A DNA stretch of 64,000 nt from an uncultured Sphingomonadaceae bacterium (GCA_947489315.1 CANLCX010000004.1:186001-250000); one strand, 5' to 3'; shown: positions 20,900-29,890, counted from the stretch's first letter. The notes: a model not told the origin generated them from the letters alone. Program-made: numbers and translations.

Positions 20900-23055
20900 C
20901 CGCCACGGTATCAGACGGGCCTGCCGAACCGGACCGGCCTCTCCTACCGCCACTCCGCCAAGAGCTGCGGATTGAACCGGGCGCTTCGCTCGTGACAGGC
21001 GCGCCGAGCTGGACATTGTTTGATCCGGTCCGGCATTTGTTCTTTCAACTGGGCAGAATCGAATATCGCATCCTCTCCCGCTGGGCCTCGGGCGATCTGG
21101 CCAAGGTCAATGAAGATCTCGTCAGCGAAGGACTGGAAGAAGAAGAAATCAACGACGCTTTTGGCCGTGTGGTGGAATTTTCGCTGTCCAACAGCCTGAC
21201 CGTAACGCCGATGGGCGACACCGTGGCCAGCTTCACGGAACAGCGGAAAACCGCCAAAAAAATGTGGTGGAAATGGATGTTGGATAATTATCTTTTCATC
21301 CGCATCCCGATCGTCAAACCGGCCGCTTTCCTTGAGCGGACCATCGATAAAGTCGCGCCGCTCTGGTCCTATCCAGCCTTGACCTTCTTCGCCTTACTGG
21401 CGCTCACCGGCTTGTTTTTGGTCGCCCGTCAGTGGGATAGCTTCCTCGCCTCGTTCCTCTACTTCTTTAGCTGGCAAGGCTTGATCGCTTATGGCCTCGG
21501 CCTTTTTGCGATCAAGATACTCCACGAATTGGGTCACGCCTATACCGCGACCCGTTTCGGTTGCCGTATACCGAGCATGGGGGTCAGCTTTCTGGTTATG
21601 ATGCCGGTCCTTTATACCGACACATCTGGCGCGTGGCGGCTGACCTCGCGCAAGCAGCGGCTGATGATCGATTGTGCCGGGGTCACAGTCGAGTTGATGA
21701 TCGCAGGTCTCGCGACCATGGCCTGGGTGCTGTTGCCCGATGGAATGCTCCGCAGCGTCGCCTTCATCCTCGCCACGACCAGCTGGGTGATGAGTCTGGC
21801 GATCAACCTCAATCCGTTCATGCGTTTCGATGGCTATTATGTGCTGTCGGATTGGCTCGGCGTTCCCAACCTGCAACCGCGCGCCTTTGCATTAGGCCGC
21901 TGGCGGCTGCGTGAGATATTGTTCGCTTTGGGTGACGAAGCGCCGGAACAGGTGCCCGATAGATTGCGGCGGGGGATGATCGTCTATGCGTGGTTGACCT
22001 GGATCTACCGACTGTTCTTGTTCATCGGTATCGCGCTGTTGGTCTATACGCTCTTCTTCAAACTCCTTGGCGTCATTCTGTTTGTGGTTGAGATTGCTGT
22101 GTTTATCGCCCGCCCTGTCGTAGCCGAGTTCAAAGTGTGGGCGAGCATGAAAGGGCGGATATTAGCAACATCAAGGACCCGCTTGCTGTTGATCGGAACC
22201 GGCATCGCTTTGCTGCTCTGCGTCTTACCGCTCGACCGAAATATCAGCGCCCCGGCTGTATTGACGCCGATTGGTGCGTCTCCGATTGTGGCTGGTGATC
22301 CGGGCAAGGTCGAAAAAATCTTTGTCGAAAATGGTCAGCGTGTGACGGCGGGGACACCGTTGTTGCAACTGTCCGCACCGGAACTGGAACAGTCTATTGC
22401 AGCAGCCAAGGTCCGAATTGCCAATCTGCAACTGCAATTTGGGCGAGGCGCAGCCGATAATATTGATTTGTCCAACCGCATGGTGCTGGAGCGGCAACTC
22501 AAACAGGAACAGGATCAATTGGCCGGACTGGAATTGCGCAGCGAGCGGCTCATCTTGCGCGCGCCGATATCCGGGATCGTGACGGACCTGCCGCCCGATA
22601 TTCACAGCGGTCGCTGGCTCGGCGGCGCGGAGACGATCGCTTTTGTCGTAACATCGGATGACTATGATATTCAGGCCTATGTGAGTGAAGAGGATATCTG
22701 GCGGATCGCGAAAGACGCGCGTGGACGTTTCGTGCCTGATGATCCGGTGCAACCGTCTCGAGCCGCCAAGCTGGTCGCAAAATCAACCAATGCGGTCGAG
22801 CGGTTGGATCAACCTATATTGGCATCCGTCAATGGCGGTCCGATCGCCTCAGATAAAGACGAGAATATCCTGCGCCCTCGCAGCGCTCTATATCGGGTTC
22901 GGCTTATCGCTTCCAAAAAAGTCTATAAGGATGGTGCGGCATTGCAAGTGACCCCGGGCAGTGTAGAGATTTCAGCGACAGGACGATCCGTTGCCGGCGG
23001 TCTGCTCGACAAGATGACTCGCCTGTTCCGCAGCGAAGCCTCTTTAAGCAACTAG
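20896..23055 (+). CDS. Site-2-protease (M50) / HlyD fusion membrane protein
   Basis: A 719-residue inner-membrane protein. I take the ATG at 20896, which overlaps the previous stop as ATGA; an in-frame ATG lies 66 bases earlier inside the upstream gene. Residues ~10-100 form a soluble N-terminal domain reminiscent of PqqD/winged-helix recognition domains (LFDPVRHLFFQLGRIEYRIL). Membrane segments surround the zinc motif HELGH at 210-214, and the third ligand motif NPFMRFDG is at 306-313 (Asp312), so the M50 active site looks intact. After further membrane helices, residues ~449-680 are a HlyD-like periplasmic part with half-lipoyl motifs (DPGKVEKIFVENGQRVTAG; LRAPISGIVTDLP) and a helical hairpin. 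Similar peptide zinc metalloprotease/HlyD proteins occur beside peptide or giant-protein loci. Its role in processing or export of the giant protein is inferred. Confidence 0.88.
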   Translation: MTATVSDGPAEPDRPLLPPLRQELRIEPGASLVTGAPSWTLFDPVRHLFFQLGRIEYRILSRWASGDLAKVNEDLVSEGLEEEEINDAFGRVVEFSLSNSLTVTPMGDTVASFTEQRKTAKKMWWKWMLDNYLFIRIPIVKPAAFLERTIDKVAPLWSYPALTFFALLALTGLFLVARQWDSFLASFLYFFSWQGLIAYGLGLFAIKILHELGHAYTATRFGCRIPSMGVSFLVMMPVLYTDTSGAWRLTSRKQRLMIDCAGVTVELMIAGLATMAWVLLPDGMLRSVAFILATTSWVMSLAINLNPFMRFDGYYVLSDWLGVPNLQPRAFALGRWRLREILFALGDEAPEQVPDRLRRGMIVYAWLTWIYRLFLFIGIALLVYTLFFKLLGVILFVVEIAVFIARPVVAEFKVWASMKGRILATSRTRLLLIGTGIALLLCVLPLDRNISAPAVLTPIGASPIVAGDPGKVEKIFVENGQRVTAGTPLLQLSAPELEQSIAAAKVRIANLQLQFGRGAADNIDLSNRMVLERQLKQEQDQLAGLELRSERLILRAPISGIVTDLPPDIHSGRWLGGAETIAFVVTSDDYDIQAYVSEEDIWRIAKDARGRFVPDDPVQPSRAAKLVAKSTNAVERLDQPILASVNGGPIASDKDENILRPRSALYRVRLIASKKVYKDGAALQVTPGSVEISATGRSVAGGLLDKMTRLFRSEASLSN

Positions 23056-23139
23056 ATTGATCCCAAGCTTAACGGATTCGCTTCTTTAACCAATCTCACT
23101 TATGGTCCTCTAAACAAGACTCGTTAGAGGGGGATGATC

Positions 23140-24675
23140 ATGGAACAATTGGGTGCGCTTGATGCGATGTTTGCCTATACGGAGACACGCAACACACCGA
23201 TGCATATCGGACAGCTGCTAATATATGATCCATCAACAGCGCCCGGCGGTAAAGTCGGCTTCAAGGACATATTAAACTATGTCGAAGGCCGGTTGGACGG
23301 CGCTCGGATATTCCGCCAGAAACTGGTGCGTGTGCCACTGGATCTCGATCATCCCTATTGGATTGAGGATGAGAATTTCGATCTTGAATATCATGTCCGT
23401 CACATTGCGCTGCCGCAACCCGGTGACTGGCGTCAGCTATGTATTCAGGCGGCACGGATTTATGCTCGGCCCTTGGACATGGATCGCCCGCTTTGGGAAT
23501 TTACCGTTATTGAAGGGCTTGAGAATGTCGAGGGCATTCCCCAGGGTAGTTTTGCCGTGCTGCACAAATTTCATCACGCTGCAATGGATGGCCAATCGGG
23601 ACTGCAGATGACTTTGGCGTTGCATGATCTGGATGCAAAAATGAAACCGCGAGAATGGGACCATAAATGGCGGCCGGAACCCAAGCCTAAAGACCTCAAT
23701 TTGCTGATGCGGGCGCAGGTCAATAACATTGCCAATCCGGTGCGCGGTTTGCAAACGCTGGGCAAACTGCTTCCGGTCCCGAAGCGGATGTTTGATTTCG
23801 CAAAAGAGAATAAACAGCAAAAAGACGCAGCAACCGGTGTTCCCAAGACCCGCTTTGGCGAAAGGCTAACCCCGCATCGTGTATTCGATGGCAAGATATT
23901 CCCGCTGGCCGATATCAAGACCATCCGTACCGCCTTCCCCGGTGTCACGGTGAATGATGTGATGCTGACCGTGGTTGGTGGAACGATGCGTGCCTATCTG
24001 GAGAGCAAAGGCGAGTTGCCGGACATCACACTGAAGGCAGGCGCGCCGATTTCGGTTCGCAATGACAATGGCGAAGCGGCTGGTGGAAATCAGGTGTCGA
24101 TGATGACTGTTGGTCTAGGCACCCATATTGCGGACGCCGCAAAACGGCTTGAATTTGTCGCGAAGGAAACCAATCGTTCCAAGGAAATGGTAGAAGCCGT
24201 CGGCGCGCGGACCTTGATGGAATTAAGCGGGGCTATGCCCGCTGGCCTCACCGCTGCCGCGACGAAGCTCGCGGCGCGCATGGGGCTGGGCCAGACCGTC
24301 GCACCGCAGATGAACACGGTCGTGACCAATGTACCGGGGCCGCCGGTCTCGATGTATTTTGCGGGCGCCGAACTGAAACGCAGCTTTGGCATGGGACTAC
24401 CGACCGACGGGATGGGCGTTTTCCATATCGTCACCAGCTATCACGGAGACGTCATGCTGACGATCACAGCGTGCCGTGAAATGCTACCTGATCCGGCGAC
24501 GTATGTCGATTTCGCCGAGAAAAGCATGAAGGCACTGATGGTCGCGGCGAAGAAAGCGAGCGCGGCGGCGGCGAAAAAGACGAGCGCCAAAAAACCCGCT
24601 GCGAAAAAACCTAAAAAGCGCCTGACGGGTTCTGCCGCTACGGCAGGCAAGGGTCGCAGGAAAACCGCCAAATAA
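23140..24675 (+). CDS. Wax ester synthase / diacylglycerol acyltransferase
   Basis: WS/DGAT-family acyltransferase that esterifies fatty alcohols or diacylglycerol with acyl-CoA to make storage lipid. The catalytic HHxxxDG motif is present as HHAAMDG at residues 145-151, and the N-terminal MEQLGALDAMF is typical. The C-terminal domain carries the family motif MNTVVTNVPGPP. The last ~45 residues form a Lys/Ala-rich tail (KKPAAKKPKK) that may bind granules or acidic surfaces. I start at the second ATG (23140), because AGAGGGGG lies 6 bases before it and too close to the first ATG at 23134. It stands alone, with 84 bases after the M50 gene. Confidence 0.92.
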   Translation: MEQLGALDAMFAYTETRNTPMHIGQLLIYDPSTAPGGKVGFKDILNYVEGRLDGARIFRQKLVRVPLDLDHPYWIEDENFDLEYHVRHIALPQPGDWRQLCIQAARIYARPLDMDRPLWEFTVIEGLENVEGIPQGSFAVLHKFHHAAMDGQSGLQMTLALHDLDAKMKPREWDHKWRPEPKPKDLNLLMRAQVNNIANPVRGLQTLGKLLPVPKRMFDFAKENKQQKDAATGVPKTRFGERLTPHRVFDGKIFPLADIKTIRTAFPGVTVNDVMLTVVGGTMRAYLESKGELPDITLKAGAPISVRNDNGEAAGGNQVSMMTVGLGTHIADAAKRLEFVAKETNRSKEMVEAVGARTLMELSGAMPAGLTAAATKLAARMGLGQTVAPQMNTVVTNVPGPPVSMYFAGAELKRSFGMGLPTDGMGVFHIVTSYHGDVMLTITACREMLPDPATYVDFAEKSMKALMVAAKKASAAAAKKTSAKKPAAKKPKKRLTGSAATAGKGRRKTAK

Positions 24676-24778
24676 TCAGCTCGTGAATCTACGCTCCTTG
24701 GCTTGACTCGCTTGACTTGATTGCGCATCCATCGGCGCAATTAATTCATCCCAATGAAAAGCGAGAGGCGAAAACCCC

Positions 24779-25693
24779 ATGAGCACAGTAGAATTTAATG
24801 ATCGCGTAGCCATTGTCACCGGTGCCGGTGCAGGGCTCGGCAAACAGCATGCTATGGAATTGGCACGGCGTGGCGTAAAAGTTGTCGTCAATGATTTTGG
24901 CGGCGCGCGTGATGGTACCGGCGGTTCCGCTACCGTGGCTGAACAAGTGGTAGCAGAGATCGAAGCTGAAGGTGGCGAAGCGATGGCCGCGGGTTGCAGC
25001 GTCACCGACATGCCTGCGGTGGAGAAAATGGTCGCCGATGCCATCGCCAAATGGGGCCATGTCGATATTCTCGTCAACAATGCCGGCGTGCTGCGCGATA
25101 AGAGCTTCCACAAAATGTCCATGGAAGACTTTCAGTTTGTGATGGATGTCCACCTGACCGGCAGTGCCAACTGTACCAAGGCTCTGTGGGATCATATGCG
25201 CGAGCGCCAATATGGCCGGATCGTGATGACGACGTCATCAACAGGCCTGTACGGCAATTTTGGTCAGGTCAATTATGGCGCTGCGAAACTAGCGCTGGTC
25301 GGCATGATGAACAGCCTGCATCAGGAAGGCGCAGGCAAGGGCATTCACACCAACTGTATCTCTCCGGTCGCGGCCACCCGCATGACCGAAGACATTATGC
25401 CGGAAGAGGCTTTGAAAGCATTGGTGCCCGAAGCTGTTACACCTGCTGTGGTCTATTTGTGCAGTGATGGCGCGCCATCCAAGACCATCCTGACGGCTGG
25501 TGCTGGCGGCTATGCAGCTGCAAAAATTCTCGAAACCGAAGGCATCTGGCTGCCGGTTGAAAAACGCAGCGCGGAATCCATTGCCGAGAATATCGACCAG
25601 ATTCTCGACGAATCCGGTATGCAGGAATATGCCAATGGCGGCGGACAGGGCGGCAAATTTTTCCGCCGGATGCAGGAAGTCATGAAGGGCTAA
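24779..25693 (+). CDS. Short-chain dehydrogenase, 3-hydroxyacyl-CoA dehydrogenase type
   Basis: NAD(P)-dependent SDR of 304 residues. The Rossmann glycine motif is TGAGAGLG (Gly15, Gly19, Gly21), NNAG is present, and the catalytic pair is Tyr166/Lys170 (NYGAAK). The segment VVVNDFGGARDGTGGS and the C-terminal extension match the (3R)-hydroxyacyl-CoA dehydrogenase part of peroxisomal multifunctional enzyme 2 and its bacterial relatives. A MaoC-type hydratase gene follows 25 bases later; in multifunctional enzyme 2 the same two activities are fused. Together they would perform hydration and oxidation steps of a beta-oxidation cycle. The substrate is unknown. Confidence 0.9.
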   Translation: MSTVEFNDRVAIVTGAGAGLGKQHAMELARRGVKVVVNDFGGARDGTGGSATVAEQVVAEIEAEGGEAMAAGCSVTDMPAVEKMVADAIAKWGHVDILVNNAGVLRDKSFHKMSMEDFQFVMDVHLTGSANCTKALWDHMRERQYGRIVMTTSSTGLYGNFGQVNYGAAKLALVGMMNSLHQEGAGKGIHTNCISPVAATRMTEDIMPEEALKALVPEAVTPAVVYLCSDGAPSKTILTAGAGGYAAAKILETEGIWLPVEKRSAESIAENIDQILDESGMQEYANGGGQGGKFFRRMQEVMKG

Positions 25694-25718
25694 AAGACCC
25701 CCAAATAGGAGAAGAAAT

Positions 25719-26177
25719 ATGCCAGTAATTAATGCAAGCGAACTCGACAGTTGGAAAGGCAAAGAAGTGGGCGTGTCCGAATGGTTTGAAGCCAGTCAGG
25801 ACCGGATCAACAAATTTGCCGATTGCACCGAAGATCACCAGTTCATCCATATTGACGAAGAGAAAGCCAAAGACACACCTTTTGGCGGCACCATCGCCCA
25901 TGGCCTGCTGACACTTTCTTTGATGCCAGCCATGTCCTATGGCTGCACTCTGGGCCTCGAAGGCGCGGTGATGGGCATCAACTATGGCTATGACAAGGTC
26001 CGCTTCCTCAACCCCGTCCGCGCCGGCTCCAAAGTCCGCGCGCGCCATGTGCTGGTGGATGCGGTGGAAAAGCAGCCGGGCCGCTGGCTGATGACCTATG
26101 ATGTCACGGTGGAAATTGACGGCATCGAAACGCCTGCACTGATTGCGCGGTCGCTGGCGATGATTGTGGTTGGATAG
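25719..26177 (+). CDS. MaoC-family (R)-specific enoyl-CoA hydratase
   Basis: Hot-dog-fold hydratase of 152 residues. The hydratase-2 signature appears as FADCTEDHQFIHIDEEKA with the Asp/His dyad, followed by FGGTIAHGLLTLSL. This is the usual length for single-domain MaoC proteins. It would hydrate trans-2-enoyl-CoA to the (R)-3-hydroxyacyl-CoA, which the SDR just upstream could oxidise. A strong intrinsic terminator ends the pair. Confidence 0.92.
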   Translation: MPVINASELDSWKGKEVGVSEWFEASQDRINKFADCTEDHQFIHIDEEKAKDTPFGGTIAHGLLTLSLMPAMSYGCTLGLEGAVMGINYGYDKVRFLNPVRAGSKVRARHVLVDAVEKQPGRWLMTYDVTVEIDGIETPALIARSLAMIVVG

Positions 26178-26200
26178 GCTGAAACCATAGCGAAATTAGG

Positions 26201-26233
26201 AGGGCTCCGGATTGGTTCCGGGGCCCTTTTTGT
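26201..26233 (+). terminator. Intrinsic terminator after the SDR-MaoC operon
   Basis: GGGCTCCGG and CCGGGGCCC form a 9-bp stem (one G-U pair) around the loop ATTGGTT, followed by a T-rich run (TTTTTGTTT). Classic rho-independent structure, 25 bases after the MaoC stop. Confidence 0.88.
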
Positions 26234-26453
26234 TTCTGATGTTGAACTTTGCGTTGCACGCAAAAGTCGCCATTGAAGAACCAAAAGTAGATCCGAACGA
26301 TTATAAAAGTATAATAATTCCAATAAATGCGGAATTGAATATATTCCGCATCATTCAGAAATTGTCCCGCAACTATTGAATCTTGGACGTTTTTTGATCT
26401 TTGAAAGATTATGCTATAGCATGTAGCGATAACTTTGGTGGGGAATTTAAAAG

Positions 26454-26804
26454 ATGAAGAAATTTTCAGCATTGTCAAAAGGCATTGTAAACAAGGCAGT
26501 CATATTGGTTGTCGTTGGTGCTTTGTCCAGCACGGCGGGCGCAACACAGTTGAATGTGACCAATGAAGCTGACAAATCTACCGAAGAATTAGCTGAAACT
26601 GAGAAAATTACAGACAGACGTCATCCGGAATTTGTGAGATGTCGCACTGAATCCATTATTGGTAAACTTGCGAGCAAGCGCAAGGTCTGTATGACGAACA
26701 AACAATGGGTCGATGCTAGAAAAAGTGGCAATAGACTCGCAAACGATATGATCGGCTCAATTCAGACGATGAGTGGCGGGGGCAGTTTTACAGATGGAAA
26801 GTAA
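26454..26804 (+). CDS. Small secreted protein of unknown function
   Basis: A 116-residue protein with a signal peptide (MKKFSALSKGIVNKAVILVVVGALSSTAGA). The mature part has a conserved-looking core, FVRCRTESIIGKLASKRKVCMTNKQW, with two cysteines about 18 residues apart that could form a disulfide. Similar short R-C...G-S-R...C-x-T-x-x-W proteins are common and uncharacterised in sphingomonads (from memory, not checked). GGGGAA precedes the ATG. The AT-rich upstream region suggests its own promoter. It stands between two convergent units and no function can be assigned. Confidence 0.75.
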   Translation: MKKFSALSKGIVNKAVILVVVGALSSTAGATQLNVTNEADKSTEELAETEKITDRRHPEFVRCRTESIIGKLASKRKVCMTNKQWVDARKSGNRLANDMIGSIQTMSGGGSFTDGK

Positions 26805-26890
26805 GATGATTCTTTGCTCGCGAACGACTGCTCTTACCTTTTGTCCACGGGAAATATGACCGCTGGCAGGATGAAGCAACCAGAGCCCCT

Positions 26891-27655
26891 TCAAGGCGTC
26901 CCGGCAATCCTGATACACTGCCCCGTCACCCATTCCGACGCGGGCGCGCACAGGTAAAGCGTTAGCGCCCCAATATCCTGCGGCGTCCCCAATCGGCCAG
27001 CGGGCAGGCCCAGCGTATCTTCAAATCCCACAAAATCCTCGTCCGTCATACTCAGCGCTTTTTTCACCGTCTCGGTCGGGACAAAGCCGGGCAGGATGGC
27101 GTTGACGCGAGTCTTGGGGCCCAGTTCATGGGCGAGCGTTTTGGTCAGCATCAGCACGCCGGCCTTGGCCGCGCTATAATGGCCGCTGCCGGGGAAGGGG
27201 TCTTGTCCGGCCATGGAGCTGGTGTTGACGATCCGGCTGCCTTCGCCAAAATGCTTGCAGGCGGCGCGGACGCCGTGAAAGACCGAGGTCAGGTTGACCG
27301 CCAACGTCTTGTCCCATTCCGCTTCGTCGAGTTCCGTCAGGGGCGCGGAGACCAGCGAACCGCCAGCATTATTGACCCAGATATCGAGCCGGCCAAATTC
27401 ATCAACCGCGCGCTGCGCCAGCGCGTCCATATCCTCGGCGCTGGTGACATCGGTGACTTGGGCAATGGCCCGCCCGCTGCTGTTGCTCGCGTTAATCGCG
27501 TCGGCGACCGACTCAATTTCGGCGATGCTGCGTGAGGCGCACACCACGTTGCAACCGGCATCGGCCAGCGTCTTGGCCATGCCTTCGCCAATGCCGCGTC
27601 CGGCGCCGGTGATGACGGCCACTTCGCCGGTGAGATCGAAAAGAGCATTGGTCAT
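26891..27655 (-). CDS. Short-chain dehydrogenase/reductase
   Basis: Classical SDR of 254 residues: TGAGRGIGEG cofactor motif near residue 17, NNAGGS, catalytic Ser (NTSSMAG), Tyr and Lys in HYSAAKAG, and the C-terminal VTGQCIRIAGTP. It starts 18 bases after the stop of the molybdopterin oxidoreductase and is co-oriented, so the two are probably one transcript. The likely role is oxidation of a hydroxy intermediate or reduction of a keto intermediate in the same lipid or isoprenoid pathway; the substrate is unknown. Confidence 0.9.
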   Translation of the reverse strand: MTNALFDLTGEVAVITGAGRGIGEGMAKTLADAGCNVVCASRSIAEIESVADAINASNSSGRAIAQVTDVTSAEDMDALAQRAVDEFGRLDIWVNNAGGSLVSAPLTELDEAEWDKTLAVNLTSVFHGVRAACKHFGEGSRIVNTSSMAGQDPFPGSGHYSAAKAGVLMLTKTLAHELGPKTRVNAILPGFVPTETVKKALSMTDEDFVGFEDTLGLPAGRLGTPQDIGALTLYLCAPASEWVTGQCIRIAGTP

Positions 27656-27673
27656 GAAGGTTCCTTTATGGGA

Positions 27674-29890
27674 TTATTCGGCGGCTTCGAGCGCTTCTTG
27701 TTTCGCCCGTACGCGGATCGGAATGCTGCTCATCAGCGGAATGCCGGTGCGCTTGTCAAAGTCGCGGTCGTTGAAAGACAGTCTGCCGGTATTGCCGCCA
27801 GCGCCGAGGGGATCCTCTTTCTCATCCGGATTGGTGCCCCAGCTATGGGGGAGCGACACACAGCCCGGCTTGACCGTCTTGTCCGCCTTGGCCACGCAGC
27901 TGATGAAAGCGCGCGCGGATTCCACCTCCACCGGTTGATCTTCGATCAAACCGAGGGCCGCCATATCTTCCGGATTTATGAAAGCAGGATGGTGCGGCAC
28001 GCGTTTGCGCTGCACCGGATCTTCATGCCAGTTGCTGTTGTGAATCTCGGTCATCCGCCGGCCAATCATCCGCATCGGGAAGGCAGTTTCTTCGACCGGT
28101 TGACCAAGGCGCTCGGCATAGCCTGCTAGCTCTTCCATCATCGCGGCGTTGCCGACCGACAGCTTGCCTTCCCAGTCGGCGGGCTTGGGTTGGACCATCA
28201 AGGCTTGCGCGTCGACAATCTTGCCCTTTTGTGCTTCGGGATCAGCATAGATATCGGCGACGGGAACGGGAGAGCCATTAAGCGCGGCACTCCACGCTGT
28301 GATCGGATCAGGCGTCTCGCCCGGTTCGAACGTCGTGGCCTTTTCCTCTCGCTCCTCAAGATGCGACACCAAGGCGAAGCTTTTGATCTTGAGCGGCTTG
28401 TCCATTTCACTGGCGAGCGTGTGGAGAAATTCATATTCCTCGCACAGGTCTGATCCTTCCGGCGATTCCATGATTGGCAGGCTCGCTTGCGCATAGTTAT
28501 TTTCAAAACCCCAGCCGGCACCAAAGCCACCATAAAGTTCTGGAGCTGCGGTGTTGCCGTGGACTTCATAGTGGAGTTTGGGTGAGATGACATAGTCGGC
28601 CAGCTCTGCCGTCTTGGACATACGCGGGTCGAGACAGACGAGCAGGTCTAGCGCCTTCATCGCCTCGAATGTTTTAAGCTGATCCGGCCAAGCGAGCATC
28701 GGATTGCCGCCAAGGCAGATCAGCGCCTTCACCTGCTTATCACCCGGCGTGAGGATTTCATCAGGTAGCGCGGCGGTCGGCATGCCCGAAATGCTCTGTT
28801 CGAGATCGCGGCTATGCAGCTTGCGACCAAAGCCCCAGGCATCCATCGGCCCGGGAGAAGCGGCAACCGGCGGGGCAGGTTTCATAAACACGCCGCTGCG
28901 GCGATTAATATCACCTTCGCGCAGCCAGTGCCCCATGATCGATGTCAGCGACAAGTTGAGATATTCGGTGATATTGCCGCCACCCGCCATATTGGGGCCA
29001 GTGCCGACGCTGATGCTGCCTTTTTTCCAGCTGCCATACATGCGCGCGGCCTGCACGATTTCCTCTGCCGTCACATCGGCGCGCTGGGCGGCGAGAGCCG
29101 GGTCGAATGGGGCGACCGCCTTTTTCAGGGCGTCGAAACCATCGACATCGTTGGCGACGAATTGCTCGTCATAAAGTTTTTCTTCAATCACCACCTTGGC
29201 AATGGCGCCAAGGATCACCGGGTCTTCGCCGGGGCGGCATTGCAGGTGCAAATCGGCCTGGCGTGCGCTGTCAGTCTTGCGCGGATCGATAACGATCAGC
29301 TGCATCCCGCGCTTCTTGGCATCATGCAGTTTCTTGGCCGGGTTCATGCCCAGTCCGCCGTTCATTGACACGACCGGATTGGTGCCGACCAGCATCAGGC
29401 CATCCCAGTCGCCGACCCGCGGGGCCCCTGCCAACCATGGACCCACCAGCGCACGGGCAATGCCCTTGCCGGGCTGATCAATGGTGACGCTGTCATAGAC
29501 TGAGGTCGAACCAATGGCCTCCATCAGTGCCAGCATGAAAGCATGGCCATTGAGATTATTATAGCCGAAGGTTCCGACATAGGATGCCACACTATCGGGG
29601 CCATGTTCGGCGACAATCGATTCTATCCGTTCGGCAATTTCTTTGGCGGCAGTGCGCCAGCTGACGGCTTCTTTCTGACCGTGCTTCATACCCTTATAGC
29701 TAGTCAGCAGGCGGGTATCGAAACTGTGATAATTGGCGAGTTGGCGCCCCTTGATGCAGCTATAGCCTTCGAACTCGGGATTATTCTTGTCGCCGTGGGT
29801 TTTGACCGGAACGCCGTCCTCAAAATCGACAATTAATCCGCAATGGGCGTGACACGCGCGGCACATAACATGTTTCTGTTCGATAGCCAT
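27674..29890 (-). CDS. Molybdopterin-dependent oxidoreductase (formate dehydrogenase-like fold)
   Basis: A 738-residue member of the DMSO-reductase superfamily. An N-terminal [4Fe-4S] motif is intact: Cys10-x2-Cys13-x3-Cys17-x27-Cys45. MGD-binding motifs follow (MLVGTNPVVSMNGG, LIVIDPRKTDSARQADLHLQ, ICLGGNPMLAWPD), and the C-terminal dinucleotide-binding domain includes IHNSNWHEDP. Where formate dehydrogenases have a Cys or Sec molybdenum ligand, this protein reads SVYDSVTIDQPGKGIARA by my eye alignment, so no Cys or Sec is there. Formate is therefore not the assured substrate. No twin-arginine signal is visible, so it is probably cytoplasmic. It is divergent from an acyl-CoA dehydrogenase, and a shared palindromic operator lies between them. 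Confidence 0.87.
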   Translation of the reverse strand: MAIEQKHVMCRACHAHCGLIVDFEDGVPVKTHGDKNNPEFEGYSCIKGRQLANYHSFDTRLLTSYKGMKHGQKEAVSWRTAAKEIAERIESIVAEHGPDSVASYVGTFGYNNLNGHAFMLALMEAIGSTSVYDSVTIDQPGKGIARALVGPWLAGAPRVGDWDGLMLVGTNPVVSMNGGLGMNPAKKLHDAKKRGMQLIVIDPRKTDSARQADLHLQCRPGEDPVILGAIAKVVIEEKLYDEQFVANDVDGFDALKKAVAPFDPALAAQRADVTAEEIVQAARMYGSWKKGSISVGTGPNMAGGGNITEYLNLSLTSIMGHWLREGDINRRSGVFMKPAPPVAASPGPMDAWGFGRKLHSRDLEQSISGMPTAALPDEILTPGDKQVKALICLGGNPMLAWPDQLKTFEAMKALDLLVCLDPRMSKTAELADYVISPKLHYEVHGNTAAPELYGGFGAGWGFENNYAQASLPIMESPEGSDLCEEYEFLHTLASEMDKPLKIKSFALVSHLEEREEKATTFEPGETPDPITAWSAALNGSPVPVADIYADPEAQKGKIVDAQALMVQPKPADWEGKLSVGNAAMMEELAGYAERLGQPVEETAFPMRMIGRRMTEIHNSNWHEDPVQRKRVPHHPAFINPEDMAALGLIEDQPVEVESARAFISCVAKADKTVKPGCVSLPHSWGTNPDEKEDPLGAGGNTGRLSFNDRDFDKRTGIPLMSSIPIRVRAKQEALEAAE

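Noticed and set aside
24721-24750. A sixth copy of the TTTAAT...ATTAAA operator upstream of the SDR-MaoC pair (CGGCGCAATTAATTCA)
   Set aside because: Only the right half resembles the motif; the left half does not match.
27674-29890. Calling the molybdopterin enzyme a formate dehydrogenase
   Set aside because: No Cys or Sec at the expected metal-ligand position, and no formate dehydrogenase accessory subunits or fdhD/E genes nearby.
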